A DNA stretch of 37,879 nt from Opitutaceae bacterium. Its GTDB lineage: Bacteria; Verrucomicrobiota; Verrucomicrobiia; Opitutales; Opitutaceae. Location: assembly GCA_028281165.1 (NCBI GenBank), contig JANQKI010000070.1, positions 1-37,879 on the forward strand. The letters run 5' to 3'. The position numbers and the translations under genes are program-made. This document shows, piece after piece, positions 32,008 through 37,879 of the stretch; the first letter of the stretch is position 1; every line of letters starts with the position of its first letter. The notes below the pieces were generated by a model, which made no database searches, was not told the origin of the DNA, and worked only from the letters and a program-made list of their open reading frames with translations.

Positions 32008-33336
32008 ATGGAAAAGAAGAACGAGATTCCAACCGGTCGTTTCTCGCGAGCTGCTCTCACCGGGGTGACGGCGACTAAGCTAGGGGCCAAGCAACTCGCT
32101 CATGTGAGCAGAAAGGTTTTAAAGGGAAAGGCCTTTACGGAGGAGGATCAGAAGCGTCACGAAGAGGAGCTTGGAAGGCTTCTCTTCAAAACGCTCGGCA
32201 TGTTGCGCGGCACCGCCATCAAGCTGTCCCAGGCTCTTAGCCAAGAGGCCGATCTGCTTCCGGAATCGCTACGCAAGGAGCTAGCCAAGGCTTGTCACAA
32301 GGTAGCGCCGCTGAATCGGGCCTTGATCCGCAAGGTTTTCCTGAAGGAGTGGGGAGTGGGTCCGGAGAGGGTGTTTCGGGAGTTCGATTCGCAAGCCTTC
32401 GCTGCGGCCAGCTTGGGTCAAGTGCATGAAGCTGTAGGAAGCGATGGGCGGGCCTTGGCTGTAAAAGTGCAGTATCCAGGAATTGGATCTACCATCAAGA
32501 GCGACGTTCGAATGATGCGCGCCATGTTGAGCGACGTGGCGGGGCGTACCGGAATCCTGCCGAGACGAGAATTGATCGACGAGGTTCTGGATGAAATCGA
32601 GGAACGGCTGCGCGAGGAGATCGACTATCGGAACGAAGCGCGGAACATCGAATTTTTCCGCAAAAACGTAACCATTCCTGGAATACGATTTCCCGAGGTA
32701 GTCGAGGAGTCTTCAGGAGACTTTGTTCTCAGCATGGTTAGACTGAATGGCGTCCATATCGATGAATGGGTCGCTTCGAACCCCAGTCAGGACGAGCGGG
32801 ATCGTGTCGGGCAGCTTTTATTCGATTTCCTGGCCAACTGCTTCCATGACCTCAACTGTATTCATGCCGACCCTCATCCGGGCAATTTCCTTGTTCTGGA
32901 AAACGGAGACTTGGCTATTCTGGATTTCGGCTGCGTGAAAAAGCTGGACCCCGATTTCACTCCGCAGATTGGGCGCATGCTGAGAGCAGTGGCCGCAAGC
33001 AAAGACGAATCGAAACTCCCTGAGCTGATAGCCGTGTATCGAGAAATTGGATTTTTCGGAAAAAATCTGGATCTGGACGAATATATGGAAAACATCCATC
33101 CCGTGTTTCGGCCTTACAAGGACTGGCTGGGGGAACCCTATCAGGAAGCGACTTTCGACTTTGGTCGGATGTCGCCTCTACCGAATGCCAACCTGCGCGA
33201 AGGGCTTTCTTTATCCAAGCAGATGAGCGGATTCCCCAAGGACTACATATACTTCGAACGATCGTATTACGGGCTAATCAGTCTGTTGAGGAAACTCGGA
33301 GCCCGCGTCAAGACGGCCGGCATGATAGATTTCTAG
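32008..33336 (+). CDS. ABC1/UbiB-family atypical protein kinase-like ATPase
   Basis: 442 residues with the ABC1 (AarF/UbiB/COQ8) fold. The alanine-rich nucleotide loop is AAAS at 132-135, with catalytic-type K153 in AVKVQYPG, the NEARN block at 209-213, HADPHPGN at 286-293 and DFG at 306-308. The family's inhibitory KxGQ signature reads KLSQ (72-75), with serine for glycine. No transmembrane helices are obvious at the C-terminus, unlike UbiB. These ATPases support isoprenoid-quinone or lipid metabolism, but no quinone gene is nearby. The 8-base gap to the TetR gene makes an operon likely, so the enzyme is probably induced by a hydrophobic signal. Confidence 0.92.
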   Translation: MEKKNEIPTGRFSRAALTGVTATKLGAKQLAHVSRKVLKGKAFTEEDQKRHEEELGRLLFKTLGMLRGTAIKLSQALSQEADLLPESLRKELAKACHKVAPLNRALIRKVFLKEWGVGPERVFREFDSQAFAAASLGQVHEAVGSDGRALAVKVQYPGIGSTIKSDVRMMRAMLSDVAGRTGILPRRELIDEVLDEIEERLREEIDYRNEARNIEFFRKNVTIPGIRFPEVVEESSGDFVLSMVRLNGVHIDEWVASNPSQDERDRVGQLLFDFLANCFHDLNCIHADPHPGNFLVLENGDLAILDFGCVKKLDPDFTPQIGRMLRAVAASKDESKLPELIAVYREIGFFGKNLDLDEYMENIHPVFRPYKDWLGEPYQEATFDFGRMSPLPNANLREGLSLSKQMSGFPKDYIYFERSYYGLISLLRKLGARVKTAGMIDF

Positions 33337-33395
33337 AAGTCGCGCGGAACTGTGGAATCTGAGGATAGGTTCTAGTTAATCAACATCGCTCGTCT

Positions 33396-33442
33396 CTCGC
33401 TCGATCTGGCGTTCGCCAGAGCGAGGTCCCGCTTGCGGCGGG
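33396..33442. repeat. Two adjacent GC-rich hairpins (REP-like)
   Basis: TCTGGCG-TT-CGCCAGA at 33405-33420 is a perfect stem, flanked by CTCGC (33396-33400) and GCGAG (33421-33425), which add five pairs across a 4-base bulge. A second hairpin follows at 33428-33442: CCCGC-TTGCG-GCGGG. Without a T-tract this looks more like a REP/BIME pair than a terminator, though it may end transcription of the kinase gene or protect the mRNA. Confidence 0.5.
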
Positions 33443-33500
33443 GATGATGTTTATTTTCAAAACAGTTTTAGGCATCCAAATGGACAAACCATGAGGCTAC

Positions 33501-34010
33501 CTATTCTATCCGGCGCATGACCCACTCGCGGAGATGGCCGTCGGCGTGGTGATTGTCCCGGAAGATGAGCGTTTCGGCGTCGACTTCGAATTCGGTAATG
33601 ATGGTCTTGCCTTCGAAGAATTCCGAAAGAGCGAACACGGTCACGCGATGAATTCTGCCATCGACGATCTTGTACTCCATAAACCCGCCCCCTGCAGGCA
33701 ATTGACTCAGAATCTCGTCGGGTGTCATCTGAGCGAAATTCTTTTCCACAATCGGACGATCGTCCTTGCCGCCCAACGCCATGATGTAGCGCTCGGAAAT
33801 CATGTAGTGGAAATTCTCTCCCGGCTCCACATGGCCGGTGTCGAGATCCCGCGTCTCCACCAATTTCCATACGCCTTTCAGTAAAGTCGGATTGTCGCTT
33901 GCCATAGTCGTATTGATCGAGCCAAGCATAGCGATCAATGCCATTAGGCAAGCGAAGACGGAAGCTTCGCGACCTTTGCCGATTTGCTTAAACGGGGAAT
34001 TCTCCTTCAT
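33501..34010 (-). CDS. Secreted lipocalin-like protein of unknown function
   Basis: 169 residues. After a long charged N-terminus comes a signal sequence (ASVFACLMALIAMLGSINTTMA), so the true start may be internal. The mature part begins LLKGVWKLVETRDLDTG, the opening of lipocalin-like beta-barrel proteins, then FHYMISERYIMALGG, a YKIVDGRIHRVTVFALSEFF strand pair and a C-terminal HHADGHLREWVMRRIE. No catalytic motif is visible. It lies between the ABC1 kinase and the sulfatase unit, on the minus strand, and is separated from the latter by a terminator. Confidence 0.7.
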   Translation of the reverse strand: MKENSPFKQIGKGREASVFACLMALIAMLGSINTTMASDNPTLLKGVWKLVETRDLDTGHVEPGENFHYMISERYIMALGGKDDRPIVEKNFAQMTPDEILSQLPAGGGFMEYKIVDGRIHRVTVFALSEFFEGKTIITEFEVDAETLIFRDNHHADGHLREWVMRRIE

Positions 34011-34081
34011 ATCTATTTCGGGAAAGATTAATAGCCTTTCCCTAATTTGTTCTCAATCCATAAAGTGGTCTGAGCAGGAAA

Positions 34082-34106
34082 AAGCCCGAACCAACGGTTC
34101 GGGCTT
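34082..34106 (-). terminator. Intrinsic terminator of the DUF6807-sulfatase-Gfo/Idh/MocA unit
   Basis: On the minus strand, AAGCCCGAACC, a GTT loop and GGTTCGGGCTT form a perfect 11-base stem, followed by TTT. It lies about 90 bases downstream of the Gfo/Idh/MocA stop and ahead of the lipocalin-like gene on the same strand. Confidence 0.8.
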
Positions 34107-34193
34107 CGCGTAAATTGCAGAAAAAGTATCCTGATTTCAACTACATAAGGATCTTATTGAAAGTGGAATAGTTTGCAGACCCTGCCAAGCGCT

Positions 34194-35504
34194 TTACCCC
34201 ATTGCCTCATCCGGCCTCGTCACAGCGGTTCCTTCAATATGCGATTTCATTGCCATTTGCAGCAATGTTTGCGTGCGATATGCGAGATCCATCGAACTTG
34301 CGGAATTCTCTGGCTTGCGCTCGCGAATGGCGGTCAAAAAAGTTTGCCAATAGTTCTCGAAGTTTTCAGTTCCCTCAATCGGGATCTGCCTTGGTGGTTT
34401 GCCGTGGTCGATTCCACGCCCTTGTGTCGGGTAGAAGAGAATATGTTTATTATCGGGTCGGATGGAAAGCGTGCCATCCCATCCGCGAATCACGGGTGTC
34501 CGAAACCCCGAACCTCTTTTGGTTATGCCTTGCACATTATTACCCTGCGTTCCCATCACTGTTAGCATAACTTTCTCTGGATAGTGAGCAACGAGGCTGA
34601 AGCTGTCGGGAACTTCACGCAGATGGTAGTCATAGCGATCGATTGCCCCCAGTCCAACGACTCGTTCGGGAAGACTGAGTCCTAAAATGTCGACAACCTG
34701 AGTTACGCTGTGAGGATATAGATCCGTAACTGGCCCCCCTGCATAGTCCTTGAAAAGCCGCCAGCGGAAAAAACGATCCACGGAAAACTTCCGTTCAGGC
34801 GCATCTCCGAGAAAGGCTTCCCAGTTGATATCGCTTCCGGGGCGGGCATTGGGATCATCTATCTTCATCCCTCGTTCACCCCAATCTCCTGTTCTGAAGT
34901 ATCCGGTCTCCGCCTGAAGAGGTTGTCCAATCAAACCCTCCTGTACGAGTTTTTTCATCTGTTTCCATACCGGATCACTCATCGCTTGGGTGCCTAATTG
35001 GAACACTCGATCCGAAGAAGCGACGACTTCTGCCAGTTTCTTGGTAACGGCGAATTGGCTCCAGTGAGAAACCGGTTTTTCGCAATATACATCCTTGCCA
35101 GCGCGGATCGCTTTAATGGCTTGGGGCGCGTGGTGGTGGTCTGGGGTAGAAATGACTACAGCATCAACGTCTGGATCGTCTAAAAGCTCCTCGCAGGTCT
35201 CGTAGATCCGGGCTATTTTAAAGCGGCTTGCCTTATCATCTCCCCGTGGCCGGTAAATATCGCAAACCGCAACCAGATCGACGGCTTCACCGGCTTCCTT
35301 CAATTGTTTTAACATGCGCATGTGGCCGGTTGACCGCCCGCCTGCTCCAATGAAGCCAATGCCAATCCTCTGGTTCGAACCTTTCGCTTGGGCGCTCAGT
35401 ATTGCAGGGGCAGATAAGATGGCCGCCGTACCAATCGATTTACGCAGAAATTCGCGACGGTTTTGCGGTTTTGCATTCATATGAATGTGATTTGATTTCT
35501 TCAT
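34194..35504 (-). CDS. Gfo/Idh/MocA family oxidoreductase, Tat-exported
   Basis: 436 residues. Tat signal: R16-R17 in QNRREFLRKS, then IGTAAILSAPAILSAQA. An ATG at 35480 is an alternative start that still keeps the arginine pair. The Rossmann part has IGIGFIGAGGRS, DLVAVCDIYRPRG, VVISTPDHHHAPQAI and YCEKPVSHW. The C-terminal domain contains GGPVTDLYPHSVTQVVDILG, the place of the catalytic histidine in this subgroup. Its best paralogue in the window is at 18482-19771. It is the last gene of the DUF6807-sulfatase unit, with 73 bases to the sulfatase stop, and probably modifies a sugar released by the sulfatase; substrate unknown. Confidence 0.92.
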   Translation of the reverse strand: MKKSNHIHMNAKPQNRREFLRKSIGTAAILSAPAILSAQAKGSNQRIGIGFIGAGGRSTGHMRMLKQLKEAGEAVDLVAVCDIYRPRGDDKASRFKIARIYETCEELLDDPDVDAVVISTPDHHHAPQAIKAIRAGKDVYCEKPVSHWSQFAVTKKLAEVVASSDRVFQLGTQAMSDPVWKQMKKLVQEGLIGQPLQAETGYFRTGDWGERGMKIDDPNARPGSDINWEAFLGDAPERKFSVDRFFRWRLFKDYAGGPVTDLYPHSVTQVVDILGLSLPERVVGLGAIDRYDYHLREVPDSFSLVAHYPEKVMLTVMGTQGNNVQGITKRGSGFRTPVIRGWDGTLSIRPDNKHILFYPTQGRGIDHGKPPRQIPIEGTENFENYWQTFLTAIRERKPENSASSMDLAYRTQTLLQMAMKSHIEGTAVTRPDEAMG

Positions 35505-35577
35505 GATATTTTGGGTAATTTTATATTTAAATGCTTATAGCTGATTGCGGTAAAAATGATGCAGGCTAGTGGTTTAA

Positions 35578-37116
35578 TCACTGCCTGACTTGTCCGGAGT
35601 AGTCTTTAACAACGGTCATTAACTTTCTTACGACAGACGCATACTTCGGTCTGTCCGCAACGTTGATGGTTTCTTGTGGATCCGATCGAAGATCATAAAG
35701 TTCAACCTGCAGGGACTGCCCTGAGTTTACATCCCACCAATGAACGAGGCGAAAGTTGGAAGTACGTACCGTATCTCCCCAGTAGCCCTCCTTACGCCGT
35801 ATAAAGAAGCTATGCGCTGAATCCTCTGAATCCTTTTCCGGATCATCCAGCCAGGGCAGAAGGGATTTTCCAGCCAGGCCTTCAGGGATAGGTGTCCCGG
35901 ATAGTTCAGCTAGAGTCGGAAAAAGATCTACCGTCTCTACAATTGCCGACGTTGCCGCGCCCGGTTGATTCATTCCGGGCACACTGATCATTAGCGGACT
36001 TCGCGTAGCTACTTCGAAGTTTGTCTGTTTTCCAAAAATACCGCCTTCCCCTAAGTGCCAACCATGATCGCTCCATAGCGCAACAATGGTAGTTTTCGCT
36101 AGTCCCAGGCGGTCAAGAGCGTCCAGCACCTTTCCAATTTGCGTATCCACGTAGCTGACACAAGCGTAGTATGCATGACGCTGTTTTCGCGCTTGCGCTT
36201 CAGTGATGTTACCTTCGCCGCCAGGCCAGTCGTAATGGGTGGTTAACTCAAAACTCGGATGAAGAGAGTATTCGGGATTCGCGCCTTTCGGGGGTCGACT
36301 GTTGGAAGGTTGTGGAATCTTTACCGGATCGTAAAGATCCCAATAGCGAGAAGGAGCGTTGTGTGGGAGATGAGGCTTGTAAAAACCCACTGCAAGGCAG
36401 AATGGCTGCGAGGCCGAACCTGTTAATTGCTCCAGCTTCTTGACTGCTTCTTCGGCAATCAAGCCATCAGCGTATCCATTATCATCTACATCGATATATT
36501 CATAAGCAACTGTATCGGTTTTGTTGCGACCGTATCCATATTCACGAAAACTTCCATCCGCATAACCAAAAAATGCGCCCCAAGGATGTTGCCATATGCC
36601 AACTGGGCCAAAGGCTTCATCCCAGCTGAATGGAATTTCGTGGACGTTCTGCTGCTTATCAATGACGCCACCTGGCTGATGGCTTACTTTGCCTATGCTA
36701 ATGGTCTCGTATCCGAATCGCCGCAAATGATGAGCCCATGAAACGGGATTCTCCGGCTCTGGCTGACGACGCAATTTGGACCAGATAGAACCATCTCTTA
36801 GTCTTTGCCCGCTCAGCAATGCCGCGCGGGAAGTCGAGCACACGGCTGCTTGCACATAGTGGTGAAGAAAAACCCTGCTCTCCTCGGCCAGTCGATCCAA
36901 TGAGGGTGTCTGCGCTATGGTATCCCCATAAGCGCCAATTGTCGGTCGAAGATCGTCAACCGAAATAAAAAGAATGTTCTTTGGTTTCTGCTGTACGGCG
37001 CTGGCCTGACAGACTGATCCGAAAAAAACGCCTATTAAAATCAACTGACTTAATTTTATTAAGAGCCAGTCAGAATTGTAGCTCGGGCAATATTGATTTA
37101 GCGCCTTGTATTTCAT
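35578..37116 (-). CDS. Exported type I sulfatase (iduronate-2-sulfatase-like), non-canonical FGly motif
   Basis: 512 residues. Signal segment: LLIKLSQLILIGVFFGSVCQASA. The catalytic core has PKNILFISVDDLRP with D54-D55, and C93-S-T-S-R97 where a formylglycine is expected. The canonical motif has proline or alanine at the third place; here it is threonine. The remainder is normal: GYETISIGKVSH, LAVGFYKPHLPH, TTIVALWSDHGWHLGEGG with the metal-binding aspartate and histidine, and EVATRSPLMISVP. The layout with VGFYKPHLPH and HGWHLGE resembles iduronate-2-sulfatases. Its start overlaps the DUF6807 stop by an ATGA junction, so translation is coupled. Whether the threonine permits formylglycine formation is uncertain. 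Confidence 0.92.
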   Translation of the reverse strand: MKYKALNQYCPSYNSDWLLIKLSQLILIGVFFGSVCQASAVQQKPKNILFISVDDLRPTIGAYGDTIAQTPSLDRLAEESRVFLHHYVQAAVCSTSRAALLSGQRLRDGSIWSKLRRQPEPENPVSWAHHLRRFGYETISIGKVSHQPGGVIDKQQNVHEIPFSWDEAFGPVGIWQHPWGAFFGYADGSFREYGYGRNKTDTVAYEYIDVDDNGYADGLIAEEAVKKLEQLTGSASQPFCLAVGFYKPHLPHNAPSRYWDLYDPVKIPQPSNSRPPKGANPEYSLHPSFELTTHYDWPGGEGNITEAQARKQRHAYYACVSYVDTQIGKVLDALDRLGLAKTTIVALWSDHGWHLGEGGIFGKQTNFEVATRSPLMISVPGMNQPGAATSAIVETVDLFPTLAELSGTPIPEGLAGKSLLPWLDDPEKDSEDSAHSFFIRRKEGYWGDTVRTSNFRLVHWWDVNSGQSLQVELYDLRSDPQETINVADRPKYASVVRKLMTVVKDYSGQVRQ

Positions 37117-37879
37117 TGTTTTATATAAAAAGAGGATTCGGTCGCGAAAAGGCTGTGTTCTTTCCTTAAAAATGGCATGGCTACCTTGTCCTCAAAAACG
37201 ACTAGGCGATACCGTAGTACAAGCTCCTCGTTGGCATTCAATATGAGGTCCTTGTCGTAAATGAAGACCGGGTTGAAGTAGGGCATGTGTGGCAGCGCGA
37301 GCCAATGCGCGGGGTGGCGTGGATTTTCAGGATGATCCAGAATCGCAATTCCATTAGTCGATTCGACTGGCTGCTCAACATAAGCCATCCATGAAGTTTC
37401 AGGCGCTATCAATCGAATCTGTTGATCCTTTCGCTCCATCGTTCCACGACGGCCATCCCAAACCTTTCCCTGATCATCGATAAACTTCCAGCCGATCAGT
37501 TCCGGAGACAGGCGAAGCGCATAGCCACCATAATGCCATTTGTTTATCGTTGTATCCACTATTGCCTGAAAGCGGGATATTGTTGTGATTTGGTAATCGT
37601 CTTTCAGCGGAGAAGAAATGATGATTTTTCTTTCTTCTCGAAGCGCTTCATTTCCTTCGAGCGTCATATAGCGAAGAGCAATATCCAGTTCCGCAGAGAA
37701 ACCTTCCTGGGCGCGAAATTGCCAATCGACGACTTCAGTAATTCCCTCGCGTCCCCGTCCCGTCTCATTTTCTTCCCAGAAATTTTTTCCATTTAGGAAC
37801 TTCCACGAGAACCAGTTTGCCCGATGCCAGGCGTGATCATCGGGACGATATCCCGTCAAGATACGACCATCACTCAATG
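37113..37879 (-). CDS. DUF6807 (PmoA-like) protein, 5' partial
   Basis: The frame runs off the right edge, so the N-terminus is missing; about 255 residues are seen. The visible start, DGRILTGYRPDDHAWHRANWFSWKF, with its aspartate and histidine pair, is the hallmark of DUF6807, formerly labelled PmoA-like although unrelated to methane monooxygenase. Later blocks include WHYGGYALRLSPE and AILDHPENPRHPAHWL, both common in the family. Members are predicted to act in carbohydrate pathways of Bacteroidota, Planctomycetota and Verrucomicrobiota; activity unknown. It overlaps the sulfatase start by four bases, making it the first visible gene of the unit. Confidence 0.85.
   Translation of the reverse strand, partial: LSDGRILTGYRPDDHAWHRANWFSWKFLNGKNFWEENETGRGREGITEVVDWQFRAQEGFSAELDIALRYMTLEGNEALREERKIIISSPLKDDYQITTISRFQAIVDTTINKWHYGGYALRLSPELIGWKFIDDQGKVWDGRRGTMERKDQQIRLIAPETSWMAYVEQPVESTNGIAILDHPENPRHPAHWLALPHMPYFNPVFIYDKDLILNANEELVLRYRLVVFEDKVAMPFLRKEHSLFATESSFYIKQ

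Noticed and set aside
37113..37879. Methane monooxygenase subunit PmoA
   Set aside because: The old family label is misleading; the sequence is soluble DUF6807 with none of the membrane helices of PmoA.

Overview
The window looks like chromosomal DNA from a member of the Verrucomicrobiota, most likely the Opitutae/Puniceicoccales side and probably aquatic. That is an inference from gene content: paired DUF1549/DUF1553 and DUF1501 proteins, several exported sulfatases, twin-arginine Gfo/Idh/MocA oxidoreductases, DUF1080, DUF4861 and DUF6807 proteins. Planctomycetota share most of these families, so the phylum call is not certain. Base composition is moderate, and many genes lack a clear Shine-Dalgarno sequence. 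I see no rRNA, tRNA, CRISPR array, integrase or transposase gene.

Layout. (a) 1-1527: the 3' part of a PQQ-type sugar dehydrogenase fused to a DUF1080 domain. (b) 1652-8768: a compact island of eight signalling genes in three transcription units. It holds three apparently active histidine kinases, one histidine kinase with a destroyed ATPase domain, two stand-alone receivers, one receiver fused to an HD-GYP-like domain that has lost its metal ligands, and one PAS-only protein. No product has a DNA-binding domain or a membrane segment. This is the most unusual part of the window. (c) 8882-11929: a LarA-type racemase, a nitroreductase and a sugar-acid aldolase of the DapA superfamily. (d) 12047-12929: a frameshifted SRPBCC gene and a DUF3303 gene. 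(e) 13059-23198: a plus-strand glycan/sulfatase cluster with DUF1549/DUF1553, DUF1501, a lipoprotein serine protease, Gfo/Idh/MocA, a secreted HEAT-repeat protein and a sulfatase. (f) 23256-26921: a VapBC-like toxin-antitoxin pair, a UxaA-type dehydratase and a convergent MFS transporter. (g) 26980-30941: a P-loop kinase, a secreted cyanophycinase-like peptidase, and DUF3788, DUF2071 and DUF4861 proteins. (h) 31271-33336: a TetR regulator and an ABC1/UbiB-family kinase behind a promoter framed by an inverted repeat. (i) 33501-37879: a secreted lipocalin-like protein, then a minus-strand unit of DUF6807, sulfatase and Gfo/Idh/MocA ending in a clear terminator.

How it fits together. The exported sulfatases, Gfo/Idh/MocA oxidoreductases, sugar dehydrogenase, DUF1080, DUF4861 and DUF6807 proteins suggest breakdown of sulfated or acidic polysaccharides in the periplasm. 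The UxaA dehydratase, DapA-type aldolase, LarA enzyme and MFS carrier could handle resulting sugar acids or hydroxy acids. The signalling island could be a phosphorelay whose output is protein-protein contact rather than transcription. These links are inferred from gene content and order only.
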